Source: Enterococcus hirae ATCC 9790 (GTDB taxonomy: Bacteria > Bacillota > Bacilli > Lactobacillales > Enterococcaceae). Taken from it: a stretch of 64,000 nucleotides of DNA. Below the pieces are notes generated by a model, which searched no databases, was not told the origin of the DNA, and was given only the letters and a program-made list of their open reading frames with translations. The stretch is from assembly GCF_000271405.2 (NCBI RefSeq), contig NC_018081.1, positions 2,524,912 to 2,588,911 on the forward strand. The letters run 5' to 3'. This document shows, one piece after another, positions 34,793-44,366 of this stretch. Position 1 is the stretch's first letter; the number at the start of each line of letters is the position of its first letter. The position numbers and the translations under genes were made by a program.

Positions 34793-36115
34793 TTATTTCA
34801 ATAAATAGGATAAATCACTCGCTACCGTTGGATAACCCATGATCCACTGCTCTAATTCTTCTTTTTTTGTATGTTGACTGATCAATAAATTCAAATCATT
34901 GATTAAATCATCTGCCTGTTCACTAAGGACACTGGCACCAATCAAATACCCAGCTTTGTCATAGATCATTTGGGATTTAGCAAGTGGTTCATTCACACGA
35001 TGATAGGTAAACCAATTGGTCATATCAATTTCTACTACTTCTTCTTGTCCAGTGAGTTGTTTTTTTGTTACCCCGACCTGAGCCAATTTCGGACTAGTAA
35101 AAACGATCGTAGGGATGGAAGGGTAACTAATTTTTTCTTTAGTATTTCCTAATACATAGTTTGCAACATAATTTCCTTCAAAGGTAGCAACTGGCGTTAA
35201 TTTTGGCTCTGTCCGTGAGATGATATCCCCGCAAGCAAAAATCATTGGATTACTCGTTTGAAGATAGTCATTAACAACAACACCATGTTTCGTTGTTTCT
35301 ACCTTCGCCTTTTCCAGGTCTAGTCGCTCAACATTTGGCTGTCTTCCAGTGGCACAAAAAATCGCATCTGCCTGTAGTTCTTGATCGTTTGACTGCAAGG
35401 AATAGTGCGTTCCTTCTTGAATGATTCGCTGTGACTCAAAATCAAAAACAAATCGAATCCCGGCTGCTTCCATTTGTTTAACTAATTGTTTGACCAATTG
35501 TTCGTCAAATTCTTTTAATGGTCGTTGATTATGGTGAACGATCGTGACATTGCTTCCTGAAGCATGAGCGATCATCGCTAATTCAAATGCAATATAGCCT
35601 GCACCAATAAAAATAATGTCCTGAGGCAATTCACTTAATGATAAAAAGTCAGTACTTGTTTGTAAAAATTCATTCCCATCAATAGGTAAAATCGATGGTC
35701 GTTGACCAGTAGCAAGAATGAAATGTTCAGCTGAAATTTTTTCTTCTCCTACAATGATCGTATTTTCATTGATAAAGCGTGCTGTTCCAGCTAGATAATC
35801 AATGTCAGCTGCTGCTAATTCTTTTTGACGATTCTTTGAAACTGGATCTGTAAAACTGCGCTTAAATGCTTGTAGTTCTTGCCAATCAACAGTTGGTACT
35901 TCGCTGAATCCTTTACCCAACAACTGTTCAATTCGTTTTCTTGCTTCCACACTATTTAGTAGAATTTTTTTAGGGTCACATCCTCGATTAGGACAAGTAC
36001 CACCCCAAAGATTTTCTTCGATGATCAAGACGTTCTTCCCTGCTTTTTTTAACCCATAAGCCACGCTCATACCAGCTACGCCAGAACCAATCACAACTTC
36101 ATCATATTCTTTCAT
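34793..36115 (-). CDS. Glutathione-reductase-like FAD disulfide oxidoreductase
   Basis: A 440-aa class I pyridine nucleotide-disulfide oxidoreductase. FAD motif VVIGSGVAGMSVAYGL; redox-active disulfide C41/C46 in GGTCPNRGCDPKK; NAD(P) motif FIGAGYIAFELA; second FAD motif IFACGDI. The usual C-terminal His-Pro of the dimer active site is not obvious (the end reads MGYPTVASDLSYLL, with Tyr-Pro), so the true substrate may not be glutathione. Its start overlaps the ABC ATPase gene by 14 nt, so it belongs to the transporter operon. Confidence 0.88.
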   Translation of the reverse strand: MKEYDEVVIGSGVAGMSVAYGLKKAGKNVLIIEENLWGGTCPNRGCDPKKILLNSVEARKRIEQLLGKGFSEVPTVDWQELQAFKRSFTDPVSKNRQKELAAADIDYLAGTARFINENTIIVGEEKISAEHFILATGQRPSILPIDGNEFLQTSTDFLSLSELPQDIIFIGAGYIAFELAMIAHASGSNVTIVHHNQRPLKEFDEQLVKQLVKQMEAAGIRFVFDFESQRIIQEGTHYSLQSNDQELQADAIFCATGRQPNVERLDLEKAKVETTKHGVVVNDYLQTSNPMIFACGDIISRTEPKLTPVATFEGNYVANYVLGNTKEKISYPSIPTIVFTSPKLAQVGVTKKQLTGQEEVVEIDMTNWFTYHRVNEPLAKSQMIYDKAGYLIGASVLSEQADDLINDLNLLISQHTKKEELEQWIMGYPTVASDLSYLLK

Positions 36116-37067
36116 TTTCCCTTTCCTTTCTAGATAAATAAGTGAAGATATCTTTTCTTGTAATCTCCCCTAGATTTTCCTCATTTTCTCGAATATTTAC
36201 TGCTTCATGTTGGATCAATAATTCGAATACTTCAGTCAGCGGTGTACTTAAGTAAACATCTGGAAAATCCGATTGATGAAGTCCTTTGCTGTAATCGTCA
36301 GCTACGATCAGCTCTTTTACTGTTTGTTGTTTTTGTTGAATCGTTTCATCAAAAAAGCTCCGTACAAATTCATTTTTAGGCTGAGTCAACAACTGGTCGG
36401 GTTGGTCACATTGAATTAATTCGCCCTCTTTCATGACAGCGATCCGATCTCCTAATTTTATGGCTTCATCCATATTATGCGTCACAAAGACGATCGTTGT
36501 GCCTAATTCTCGATGTAAGGAAAGTACAAGGTCTTGTAAAGAAGCTCGAGACAAAGGATCTAAAGCACTAAATGGTTCGTCCATCAAAATAACTTCTGGG
36601 CTAGCTGCCAAAGCACGGACGATACCGATCCGTTGTTGCTCTCCACCGGATAATTCCTGCGGCATTCTATTTCGATAGATTGTAGGATCAAGTCCGACTT
36701 TCTCAAGTAATTGGTCAGCTATTTTTTCTCTTTTTCTTCTTTCCCATCCTAGCATTTCTGGAATAACTTCGATATTTTGTTGGACAGTCATAGTTGGAAA
36801 CAACGCAATTTGTTGTAAAACATAGCCCATTTTCCACCGCATTTTTTGTAAATCATAGTCTTTTAACGATTTACCCTTGAAGAATATCTCCCCTGCGCTC
36901 GGCTGAGATAGACCATTGATCATTTTAAGCGAGGTCGTCTTCCCGCTACCAGAGGGACCCACCAAAACAAAGATTTCCCCTTGTTCAATCGATAAGTTTA
37001 GTTCTTTAATTGCATATTTTTCGCCAAATTTCTTTTGGACTTGCTTGAATTCTATCAGATTATTCAT
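36102..37067 (-). CDS. Betaine/choline-type ABC transporter ATP-binding protein
   Basis: A 321-aa ATPase of the OpuCA/ProV type: Walker [10 protein letters not shown] near 40, Q-loop [12 protein letters not shown], signature LSGGEQQR, Walker B VILMDEP, H-loop [10 protein letters not shown]-terminal tail from about 240 is too short for a tandem CBS pair but has one CBS-like stretch ([21 protein letters not shown]). It overlaps the permease gene by 4 nt (coupled). It energises import of compatible solutes or choline. The short tail suggests altered ionic-strength sensing. Confidence 0.9.
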   Translation of the reverse strand: MNNLIEFKQVQKKFGEKYAIKELNLSIEQGEIFVLVGPSGSGKTTSLKMINGLSQPSAGEIFFKGKSLKDYDLQKMRWKMGYVLQQIALFPTMTVQQNIEVIPEMLGWERRKREKIADQLLEKVGLDPTIYRNRMPQELSGGEQQRIGIVRALAASPEVILMDEPFSALDPLSRASLQDLVLSLHRELGTTIVFVTHNMDEAIKLGDRIAVMKEGELIQCDQPDQLLTQPKNEFVRSFFDETIQQKQQTVKELIVADDYSKGLHQSDFPDVYLSTPLTEVFELLIQHEAVNIRENEENLGEITRKDIFTYLSRKERENERI

Positions 37068-38602
37068 TTATTCCCCTCCTTCAGTAGTCCTTCTTTTTCC
37101 AAGAATGCATGCGCTACTTCCGCAGGTTGTTGTTTTTCTACATTCACTTGATAATTCATTTCAATCATTTGAGATTCTGTTACTTTGCCAGCGAGCTTGT
37201 TTAGAGCTGCAACGATTTCTGGATGTTCCTTCGCAAAGGCTTTGGTCATCAAAGGAGCTCCTTGATAATCTGGAAATAATCCCTGATCATCTTCTAAGGT
37301 GACAAGGTCATATTGTTTTAGATCACTATCCGTCGAATAAGCATCTACTACATTGACATCTCCGTTATCGATGGCTTGATAGCGTAAACTTGGTTCCATA
37401 CTTTGGACACTTGGAAAATTAAGCTTGTAAAGTTCTTGGATTCCTTTATAGCCATCCGAACGATCAATAAATTCTAATGTGAAACCGGCTTTTATCTGAT
37501 CTTCAATCTTTCCCAAATCAGAAATGGTTTTTAGCCCATTTTCTTTGGCAAATGATCGCTTCACCGCTAAAGCATAGGTATTTTGATACGCCATTGGTTG
37601 AAGAAGTGTCATTTCAAATTGTTCACCTAATAAGCGATTCGCTTGATTATAGGTTTCTTTTTCATTCAATTCTTTATTTTTTAAGTCATCAGGTACTTTA
37701 ACTAAGCTTTCTAAAACAGTTCCTGTAAATTCCGGATAAATATCGATCTGTTGATTCTCCAATGCACTAAAAAGAAAACTGGTTTTGCCGAAGTTCGGTT
37801 TTAATTCAACTTCAACATCTGAATTATCTTCAATTAATTCTTTATACATTTGAATCAAAATATCTGGTTCTGAACCTAATTTCCCAGCAATTGTCACCTT
37901 ATCTTCTTTAAAGAGTCCGCTTTGATACAAAGATATTCCACCGATTCCCAAAAAGATAAGCAATAAAGTGATAACTGTATATCGAGGTTTCAAATGTTGA
38001 AGAAGTCTGATTAAACTACTGAAAATAATCGCTAACAAAGCTGAACTGATTGCACCGATCAGAGTCAAAACTGGCGTATTTCGATCAATTCCTAATAAGA
38101 TAAACGTTCCTAAGCCACCGGCACCGATCAATGCTGCTAACGTTGCTGTTCCAATGATCAAGACAAGGGCTGTCCGAATACCTGAAATAATAACAGGTAA
38201 CGCGATTGGCAATTCCACTTTGATCAACCGTCTCATGCGTGACATACCAAAAGCAACTGCTGCTTCTTCAATGGATGGATCAATTTCACTAAGTCCGATA
38301 TACGTATTTTGAAAAATTGGTAATAACGCATAGATCACTAATGCGATCAACGCTGGCACTGTTCCGATTCCAACGAAGGGGATCAACAATCCTAATAAAG
38401 CTAAAGATGGGATCGTCTGTAAAACACTGGTTATCTGCAACAATACTTCTGCCATTTTTTTATGGTTCACTGCCCAAATAGCTAATGGGATTGCAATAAC
38501 AATCGCAATCAATAAGGCAATTAATGAAATTGATAAGTGCTGAAATGTTGCGGAGATCAATTCTCCTTTTCGCTCAACAAGCGTTTGAAAAAAATTATTC
38601 AT
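37064..38602 (-). CDS. Fused permease/substrate-binding protein of a betaine/choline ABC importer
   Basis: A 512-aa fusion. Residues 1-215 are a permease with about five to six membrane helices and the EAA loop [25 protein letters not shown]; from about 230 an OpuAC/ProX-like binding domain follows ([63 protein letters not shown]). This permease-binder fusion is known for osmoprotectant and choline transporters (OpuCB-CC/ChoW-like). First gene of a three-gene operon with an ATPase and a disulfide reductase. Substrate unproven: glycine betaine, carnitine, choline and even glutathione-type solutes are candidates. Confidence 0.88.
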   Translation of the reverse strand: MNNFFQTLVERKGELISATFQHLSISLIALLIAIVIAIPLAIWAVNHKKMAEVLLQITSVLQTIPSLALLGLLIPFVGIGTVPALIALVIYALLPIFQNTYIGLSEIDPSIEEAAVAFGMSRMRRLIKVELPIALPVIISGIRTALVLIIGTATLAALIGAGGLGTFILLGIDRNTPVLTLIGAISSALLAIIFSSLIRLLQHLKPRYTVITLLLIFLGIGGISLYQSGLFKEDKVTIAGKLGSEPDILIQMYKELIEDNSDVEVELKPNFGKTSFLFSALENQQIDIYPEFTGTVLESLVKVPDDLKNKELNEKETYNQANRLLGEQFEMTLLQPMAYQNTYALAVKRSFAKENGLKTISDLGKIEDQIKAGFTLEFIDRSDGYKGIQELYKLNFPSVQSMEPSLRYQAIDNGDVNVVDAYSTDSDLKQYDLVTLEDDQGLFPDYQGAPLMTKAFAKEHPEIVAALNKLAGKVTESQMIEMNYQVNVEKQQPAEVAHAFLEKEGLLKEGNK

Positions 38603-38833
38603 AGGATCTTCCTTTCCATTCTAATTTAAGTATAAACATAGACGAAAAAATCCCCAACTAAGTTGTCTGAAAAGAACAAAAAAGATGCATAGTTCATCAT
38701 TTGTAAATCCAACACCCCGGCAATTCTCTGAATATGCTTCAAACTAGCAATAAAGTCCTTAATCAATAAATGGAAAGAAAATGGAAAGAAAGAAGAAATA
38801 TATTTCTTCAAACTCTATGTATTTCTTTTATAT

Positions 38834-38874
38834 AAAAAAAGACACATCTCACGAATTTGAACGAGAAATGTGTC
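38834..38874 (-). terminator. Terminator, second of a tandem pair
   Basis: GACACAT/ATGTGTC with partly paired loop and T7 run on the minus strand. It lies between the gene ending at 39051 and the importer operon starting at 38602. Confidence 0.75.
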
Positions 38875-38890
38875 TAATTTATTTGAATAT

Positions 38891-38943
38891 AAAAAAACAG
38901 CCAGTAAAGCAGAAACCTCGTGGGGGAGATAATTTTTACTGGC
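38891..38943 (-). terminator. Terminator, first of a tandem pair, with long loop
   Basis: GCCAGTAAA/TTTACTGGC encloses a 26-nt loop with a CCCCC run and is followed on the minus strand by GTTTTTTT. The conserved-looking loop could be a leader structure rather than a plain terminator. Nothing else is seen in 38603-39050 apart from this pair. Confidence 0.65.
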
Positions 38944-39050
38944 TTGTTCATAAATTATTATACTGTAAGTTTTGTCCAAAGATAAAAAAAGTAATAAATG
39001 ATCGTTTTAGAGTCATAAACGTTCAATTTTTCTCGAAATTCCTATTTTTC

Positions 39051-39338
39051 TCAAATGACTAGCTGGTTTGCTCTTTCTTTCACTCCGTATAATGGGTAAA
39101 ATTCTTGACCTTTTTGATACAAAATTTCTTTTTCACGATTTTTCATCAAGAAAATAAGCAACTCTTTCATCGGCAGATTGGGTTTATTTGGTTCAAATAA
39201 AAACACACATTGAGTCTCACCTTTTCTTCGAATGCTCGTCAAAGCCTGCAGATTATCATGAAGATCACAATAGATGCCTTTATATTCTCTTTTCGTTGGA
39301 GAAGTTGTGATGAGTGTTAATAGATCAGCTGCTCGCAT
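39051..39338 (-). CDS. Unknown small soluble protein, 95 aa
   Basis: No signal peptide or membrane segment. Visible pieces: RAADLLTLITTSPTKREYKGIYCDL at the N-terminus, two Cys (CDL and CVFLFEP), and a basic middle. AAAGGAG is well placed before the ATG, and the frame is clean, so it is probably a real gene. I do not recognise a family. It is monocistronic and divergent from the yitT-like gene. Confidence 0.6.
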   Translation of the reverse strand: MRAADLLTLITTSPTKREYKGIYCDLHDNLQALTSIRRKGETQCVFLFEPNKPNLPMKELLIFLMKNREKEILYQKGQEFYPLYGVKERANQLVI

Positions 39339-39465
39339 AGTTACTCCTTTCCTTGAACATCCTTTAAATGTTGAAAAAAATTTTCAAATTATCTATTGAA
39401 GATTCTTAACTAATAAGTATAATAAAGAAGTTGCTGAAAATTTTCAAAAGAAAAGAGGTTTGAGA

Positions 39466-40131
39466 ATGAAAAAAATAAATCTATTAATTGATCTGGTTGG
39501 TATCAGTTTTGGCGCTGCACTTTATGGTTTAGCTGTGACCGGGATCAATATTCCTGCTAAATTAGCAGATGGTGGTGTAACAGGAATTGCCCTTTTACTT
39601 AATAATTTATTCGGTTTTGCTCCTTCCATTACATCACTTATTATCAATTTACCATTGCTATTGGTTTCATTATTCATTTTTGGTAAGCAGTCTTTTCTGC
39701 GAACGATTGTCGGAACCTTTGCCTTAGTGTTCTTTTTACATTTGTGGGAAGGTTTAAACGTCCATTTTGCTGTCCACAGTCTTTTACTCAATAGCCTGAT
39801 GACTGGTGTATTATCTGGTATCGGTTGTGGTCTGGTCTTTCGCTTTGGTGGAAGCACTGGCGGAACAGACATTATTTACCAAGCCTTTGAAAAATATTTC
39901 CATATCAAGATCGGTAAAAGTCTATTCTTGATTACATTTGGTATCTTGGTTGTTTCTTTATTATATCTGGATGTAACACATTTTGTTTATACCTTACTCA
40001 GTTGCTCCATCTTATCTTATACGTTAAACAAAGTGAAATATCTCGAAGTAAAAGGTTCTCTCAATCCTTTTTCTGCAAATCGTTCAAAAGAACCTTTTGA
40101 TACTCTTGATTCTGCAGAACAATTTGAATAA
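39466..40131 (+). CDS. YitT-family membrane protein, short form
   Basis: A 221-aa protein with about five to six membrane helices. The YitT pattern is clear: FGAALYGLAVTGINIPAKLADGGVTGIALLL and GLVFRFGGSTGGTDIIYQ. Most YitT proteins carry a C-terminal DUF2179 domain of ~80 residues; here the protein ends soon after the last helix (SLNPFSANRSKEP), so that domain is missing or was never present. The start is ATG 39466 after AGAGG; a TTG at 39460 is less likely. Function unknown. Confidence 0.85.
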   Translation: MKKINLLIDLVGISFGAALYGLAVTGINIPAKLADGGVTGIALLLNNLFGFAPSITSLIINLPLLLVSLFIFGKQSFLRTIVGTFALVFFLHLWEGLNVHFAVHSLLLNSLMTGVLSGIGCGLVFRFGGSTGGTDIIYQAFEKYFHIKIGKSLFLITFGILVVSLLYLDVTHFVYTLLSCSILSYTLNKVKYLEVKGSLNPFSANRSKEPFDTLDSAEQFE

Positions 40132-40150
40132 CATTCTTAAATGATTGGTT

Positions 40151-40186
40151 AGCGACTGAAAAGTATATTTCTACTTTTCAGTCGCT
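40151..40186. terminator. Bidirectional terminator
   Basis: Perfect 15-bp stem AGCGACTGAAAAGTA/TACTTTTCAGTCGCT between the convergent yitT-like and dehydrogenase genes; it overlaps the dehydrogenase stop. Confidence 0.9.
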
Positions 40187-41223
40187 ATTTCGTTACTAGC
40201 AAAACCTCCAGTAATCACTACTTTACCATGTACTTTTCCAGTCTCTACTTCTTTCGTTGCCTGCTTTAAAGTCTCTTTGCTGATGCCTTCTCTGTATACT
40301 TTTCCTAAAGTAGTATGGATTTTTTCTTCTTCTACCAATGCTGTCAAATGTTTTAATATTTCCCCTTGTGTCTCGATTAGTTGACCATAATCCGTTTTAG
40401 TAAACATATACTCCCATTCAAATGAAACAGATAAATTTTTAAAACTTGCAATATCGATTGGTCCATCAAGTCCTACGATCATCCCAATTTTCCCCATAGG
40501 TTGAATCATTTCTGCCAGCTCAGTTAGATAGGGACGGATATCATGTAAAACCGCTACGACATCGACGGTGCTTATCCCAACCTTTTCTAGTTGAGGCTTT
40601 AACTCTTGATGGTAATCAATTGGATGATCGACCCCATTTTCTTTTAACCATTGAAAGTTTTTGGGGCTGGCTGTCGCAACCACCTCTAACCCACTCCATT
40701 TTGCTAATTGTGTGAGAATCGAACCGACACCTCCAGCACCGTTGATGACCAATATTTTTTTACCTTTATTCGCTGATTCTTTAGGAATCAATTGAAATTT
40801 CTCAAATAAGAGTTCATAGGCGGTGATCGCAGTTAAAGGTAATGCTGCACTAGCTTCGTCCGTGAGATTTTCTGGTGCTTTTGCCACAATTCGTTCATCT
40901 ACCAACTGATGTTCTTGGTTACTACCTGGTTGTTTTGCTGAACCAGCATAATAAATACGGTCTCCTATCTCAAAGTTTTCAGATTGGGGACCTTTTGCAA
41001 CTATTCTCCCTACCGCATCAAATCCCAAAACAGTAAAAGACTCTTGTTTTGGCGTCTGCATTCTAAATTTTACATCCACTGGATTCACTGAAACCGCTGA
41101 AATCTCCACCAATAACTCCCTTTTTTTAGGAACCGGAGTTTCTGCCAACTTTTCTAAAAAACTATTTTTGTCAGTCAATGGTAATCCCTCATAAAACCCT
41201 ATTTGCTTCATTTGTTTTTTCAT
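40171..41223 (-). CDS. Zinc-type alcohol dehydrogenase/quinone oxidoreductase family protein
   Basis: A 350-aa medium-chain dehydrogenase. GroES-like N-terminal half (VNPVDVKFRM, VLGFDAVGRIVAKG, GDRIYYAGS), then a Rossmann half with VINGAGGVGSILTQLAKWSG. The Cys/His ligands of the catalytic Zn are absent (VDVKFRM in place of a Cys motif), so it is of the ZADH/quinone-reductase type despite the family name. The ATG follows AAAGG. Monocistronic. Likely NADPH-dependent reduction of small carbonyls or quinones; substrate unknown. Confidence 0.86.
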   Translation of the reverse strand: MKKQMKQIGFYEGLPLTDKNSFLEKLAETPVPKKRELLVEISAVSVNPVDVKFRMQTPKQESFTVLGFDAVGRIVAKGPQSENFEIGDRIYYAGSAKQPGSNQEHQLVDERIVAKAPENLTDEASAALPLTAITAYELLFEKFQLIPKESANKGKKILVINGAGGVGSILTQLAKWSGLEVVATASPKNFQWLKENGVDHPIDYHQELKPQLEKVGISTVDVVAVLHDIRPYLTELAEMIQPMGKIGMIVGLDGPIDIASFKNLSVSFEWEYMFTKTDYGQLIETQGEILKHLTALVEEEKIHTTLGKVYREGISKETLKQATKEVETGKVHGKVVITGGFASNEIATEK

Positions 41224-41249
41224 AGAAACCTTTCCTTCTTTCTTTATAC

Positions 41250-41290
41250 AAAAAGACCTGGATCAATCCACGAAAGGAGTTATCCAGGCT
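41250..41290 (-). terminator. Terminator
   Basis: CCTGGAT/ATCCAGG stem followed on the minus strand by TCTTTTTG, 6 nt past the stop at 41296. Confidence 0.85.
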
Positions 41291-41295
41291 TTCCA

Positions 41296-42030
41296 TTATT
41301 TAAAATAGCTATTTTCTCCCAAAGAATTCCCTTGTTCTTCTATCAATCCTTTTAATGATCTTTCTAAAACACCATGATTTTTATCTTTTCTTTTTGATGT
41401 CGCACTGAGTGGTTCTTTCTCAGCTTTGTTAAAAGGTTGTACAGAAGGAGAGCCGGCTTTTTTTGTTTGGTAAGGTACCGGTTCATTATCAAATAACAAA
41501 TATGAATCTTTCATTTTTTTCATTGAATCAACTAGTTCTGCGTCAGAAATACTAGATACTTTTGGATCAGGAATAATTGATGCTGGCACATACTTAGGTA
41601 CAAAGTAAGAACGCCCACGACCATTTTTTTGTTGGTTCGATGTATAGGCTTTGGTACTTGTGTGCTGCTCTTGACTCTTCTGACTATTCATTGAATCAGC
41701 CGCTTTTCTCGTCCGCTGATTAGTCAATGGGCGATTACTTGCTTGATGCGTATGATAATCAGGAAGCTGTTCTTTGTGTCTGACTAAATTTTCTTTTGGA
41801 ATTGTTGATTTTTTTGAATTGCTCAAATTTCGACGTTTGCGTTGTTCTCTAGCATCGCCTTGAGCAAAGTGAAATTCTTGCATTTGCTCAAACATTGGTT
41901 GATTATTGTTTTCGGTTAATAGATCATCCTGTCCATCAAATAAAACACGCCTTTGGTTTTTTGCTAGTTTGACGCCAATTTCGTCATCATAGGCAGGAAA
42001 ACGAAAATGTTTCCGTCTAATTTCATTCAT
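41296..42030 (-). CDS. Unknown hydrophilic basic protein, 244 aa
   Basis: A protein without membrane segments, highly charged, with long Gln/Asn/Ser/Lys-rich disordered parts (residues ~65-140) and a more ordered piece near 145-185 (SYFVPKYVPASIIPDP...ELVDSMKKMKDSYLLFD). No catalytic motif. AGAAGGA precedes the ATG. Such proteins in Lactobacillales are sometimes cell-division or wall-associated cytoplasmic factors, but nothing here proves that. Its neighbours are unrelated. Confidence 0.6.
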   Translation of the reverse strand: MNEIRRKHFRFPAYDDEIGVKLAKNQRRVLFDGQDDLLTENNNQPMFEQMQEFHFAQGDAREQRKRRNLSNSKKSTIPKENLVRHKEQLPDYHTHQASNRPLTNQRTRKAADSMNSQKSQEQHTSTKAYTSNQQKNGRGRSYFVPKYVPASIIPDPKVSSISDAELVDSMKKMKDSYLLFDNEPVPYQTKKAGSPSVQPFNKAEKEPLSATSKRKDKNHGVLERSLKGLIEEQGNSLGENSYFK

Positions 42031-42128
42031 TTTAAACCATCCTTCTCATAAATGGAACTTTTCTCAATCATAGCATAATTTTTTCATTTTCCATAGTAAC
42101 CATAACTAAATTTAACCTCTTTCGACAG

Positions 42129-43076
42129 TCATCTGGTCGTTTCTCGAATGACCAATTCAGGGAAAAATCGACGATATCCTTGACTTTCTCCTTTTTCGGT
42201 AATTTTTTTTAACAACATTTCACCACAAACTTCACCCATTCGTACGATATCTTGTTTTACCGTAGTTAATTTGGGTGAACTGATTTGGTCTAAAAATACA
42301 CCATCAAAGCCAATGACTCCAAAATCTTCAGGAATTTTTCCCTTTTCTTTAGCAATACCTCTTACAATCCCTAAAGCTAGTCGGTCAGAGCTGCAAATAA
42401 AACAAGTCTTTGGTTTAATAGTTGACCAATGATCGGCAAGATATTTCTCTGCCATTGTCGAATGATTTGGGAAACGTAATATTTGCGGCTTCATGTTGGC
42501 TGTTTCCATAACTGAAAGGTAGCCTGCTTCTCTTGATAACTCAAATGGCTCATCCTCGTCAATCCCAATATAAATAATGGTCTCGTAACCGCATTCCATA
42601 GCATATTGTGAAGCCTTTGCTGTGCCATAATGATTATCGCTATCTACATAATCATAGCCAAAACGATTTTCACCAAAAAGGACGACTGGTTTTTCCAATC
42701 GGTCGATCCAGTCAAAATCTTTTTCTCTCACCCCTGTAATGATGTAGCCGTCGCAAGACCCTACGTCAAATGCATCATTGGTTACCAACTGCAAAGAATA
42801 GTGCGCTTTTCCAATACATTTTGCAATTCCCATCAATAAATTCATATAATACGGTTCTGTTGTATCAATCTCTTCAAGGATGGAAAGTTTGATGATTTGT
42901 GACCGATTAGAAACGAGTGCTTTTGCTGCAATATTGGGGCGATAATCTAATTCTGCCATCGCAGAAAAAACTAATTCTTTTAACTCATCCGTTACTTGTT
43001 CCGGGTGATTGATGACACGAGACACCGTCATTTTGGATACATTTGCTTTTTTAGCAACATCAGCTAATGTTGGCAT
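42129..43076 (-). CDS. LacI-family transcriptional regulator
   Basis: A 315-aa repressor: LacI helix-turn-helix at 2-50 (TLADVAKKANVSKMTVSRVINH, with the YRPN hinge following) and a periplasmic-binding-protein-like effector domain (DGYIITGV, VDSDNHYGTAKA, ICSSDRLALGIVRG, VIGFDGVFLDQISSPKLTTV). The effector is probably a sugar; no sugar gene is next to it, so its targets lie elsewhere or it regulates itself. GAAAGGAG precedes the ATG. Confidence 0.9.
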   Translation of the reverse strand: MPTLADVAKKANVSKMTVSRVINHPEQVTDELKELVFSAMAELDYRPNIAAKALVSNRSQIIKLSILEEIDTTEPYYMNLLMGIAKCIGKAHYSLQLVTNDAFDVGSCDGYIITGVREKDFDWIDRLEKPVVLFGENRFGYDYVDSDNHYGTAKASQYAMECGYETIIYIGIDEDEPFELSREAGYLSVMETANMKPQILRFPNHSTMAEKYLADHWSTIKPKTCFICSSDRLALGIVRGIAKEKGKIPEDFGVIGFDGVFLDQISSPKLTTVKQDIVRMGEVCGEMLLKKITEKGESQGYRRFFPELVIRETTR

Positions 43077-43094
43077 AGATTGCTCCTTTCACAA

Positions 43095-43147
43095 TAGAAA
43101 ACTTTTTTCTGTTTTCTATTATTATAGCAAACTTGAAAGCGATAAAA
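43095..43147 (-). promoter_or_regulatory. Promoter region of the LacI gene with palindrome and cre-like site
   Basis: TAGAAAAC/GTTTTCTA with an 8-nt spacer (43095-43118) is a perfect inverted repeat between the -10 (TATAAT, minus strand, just upstream) and the ribosome site: a good autoregulatory operator. TGAAAGCGATAAAA (43134-43147) resembles a CcpA cre site. Confidence 0.55.
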
Positions 43148-43298
43148 TGTAGAAATATCGTAAAAATCATCTGCACGCCAGCATCTTTTTAATAAAAGTT
43201 CACTAGAATCGAAAGCCAGTTACTCCATCTTATTAGAAAAATGTACGTTATCTCCATCTATTTTCTAGTTTCAGATATGAACTAGAAAAATAGCAAAG

Positions 43299-43520
43299 AA
43301 TGAGACTAAGCCAAAAATAGCCTCCTCTTCTAGTATCTCTAAAACGAATAAACGGTGTTTAAGGAGCAACAACTTCAAAAAATTTGCCGAAATTGACTAA
43401 AAATTTGAGAAACACCTAGTAAGTATCCATCAATAACAAAAACCAGTGTTTGTGTTTCTTGTCAATTTTTGGATATTCTTTCGTATTTCTTGATGCTAAA
43501 CGATTTTTTCTCAACCTCAA
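43299..43520. repeat. Intergenic inverted-repeat element, copy B
   Basis: The left end AATGAGACTAAGCCAAAA matches the reverse complement of copy A's right end, and the right end, reversed (GAGGTTGAGAAAAA...TTTAGCATCAAGAAATA), matches copy A's left end. Copy B is ~220 bp, longer than A by an internal segment. It is the main content of the gene-free stretch 43148-43597. Confidence 0.6.
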
Positions 43521-43597
43521 CTTTGCTTATTTCATAGCATTGTTTACTTCTTTATCTATTTAATTTGTTATAAAAAATCAGAATACACCTGTCTTTT

Positions 43598-44362
43598 CTA
43601 TTCTTTGGATTCATTCATCATTTGCACCAAAAATTTGGTTGCTGTATCCATCAATGGGATTTTTACCATATGCTTTTCGGTTTGCGAATAATCAAAAACA
43701 ATTCCTTGACCATAACGTTCTTTTTGATTATTTTTCACAAAATCATTGGTTTGTTGAAAGGGAATTTTCTCGTCTTTTTCACCGTGCCAAAAATATAAAG
43801 GTCGCCCAGCTAGTTTTTCTGGCTGCAAAGATAAATCATATTTTTCGACCCAAGAAATTAAATCAAAATAATCGTTCGGCAGTATGTATTGGTACTGATG
43901 AGCTCTTTTGTAAATTTCTTTAGCATACTGTTCAGGCGCAGGGGAACCCATCAGACAAATACCACCAACCAAATGCGGATGTTTTGTTAACAACGCACAA
44001 GTCGTCATCCCCCCCATTGAAACGCCACCTACAGCTACTTTTTCATGAAGAACATCTCGTTTTTCTAAGTGCTTCAATAAAGTCTCAAATTCAAATAAAT
44101 TTCCATAAATACTATTCCAAAAGGTAAAGGAAGGAATAGCAGAAACTACTTGCTTTCTTTCACCATGGTTCATTGCATCTGGTAGTAAGACACGAAATCC
44201 TTGTTTAGCAAACTTTCTTCCTTGTGTCAAAACTAATTCTTTACTCGTTTGCCAACCATGATAATAAATAATTATCGGAATTTTTTCAGCTCTTAATTCG
44301 GTTAGGACAACTTCTAATAATGGAATATTATTTACTTTACGTTTTAATATAATTGGATTCAC
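43598..44362 (-). CDS. Alpha/beta hydrolase (esterase, prolyl-oligopeptidase-like)
   Basis: A 254-aa soluble hydrolase. Oxyanion region YYHGWQTSKE near 34-43; nucleophile elbow GGVSMGGMTT with the catalytic Ser; acid/base region FWHGEKDEKIPF (Asp) and TEKHMVKIP (His). This is the YtmA/YitV type of small Firmicute esterase. Substrate unknown. It lies 4 nt after a membrane protein gene, so the two form an operon. Confidence 0.85.
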   Translation of the reverse strand: MNPIILKRKVNNIPLLEVVLTELRAEKIPIIIYYHGWQTSKELVLTQGRKFAKQGFRVLLPDAMNHGERKQVVSAIPSFTFWNSIYGNLFEFETLLKHLEKRDVLHEKVAVGGVSMGGMTTCALLTKHPHLVGGICLMGSPAPEQYAKEIYKRAHQYQYILPNDYFDLISWVEKYDLSLQPEKLAGRPLYFWHGEKDEKIPFQQTNDFVKNNQKERYGQGIVFDYSQTEKHMVKIPLMDTATKFLVQMMNESKE

Positions 44363-44366
44363 TTCT

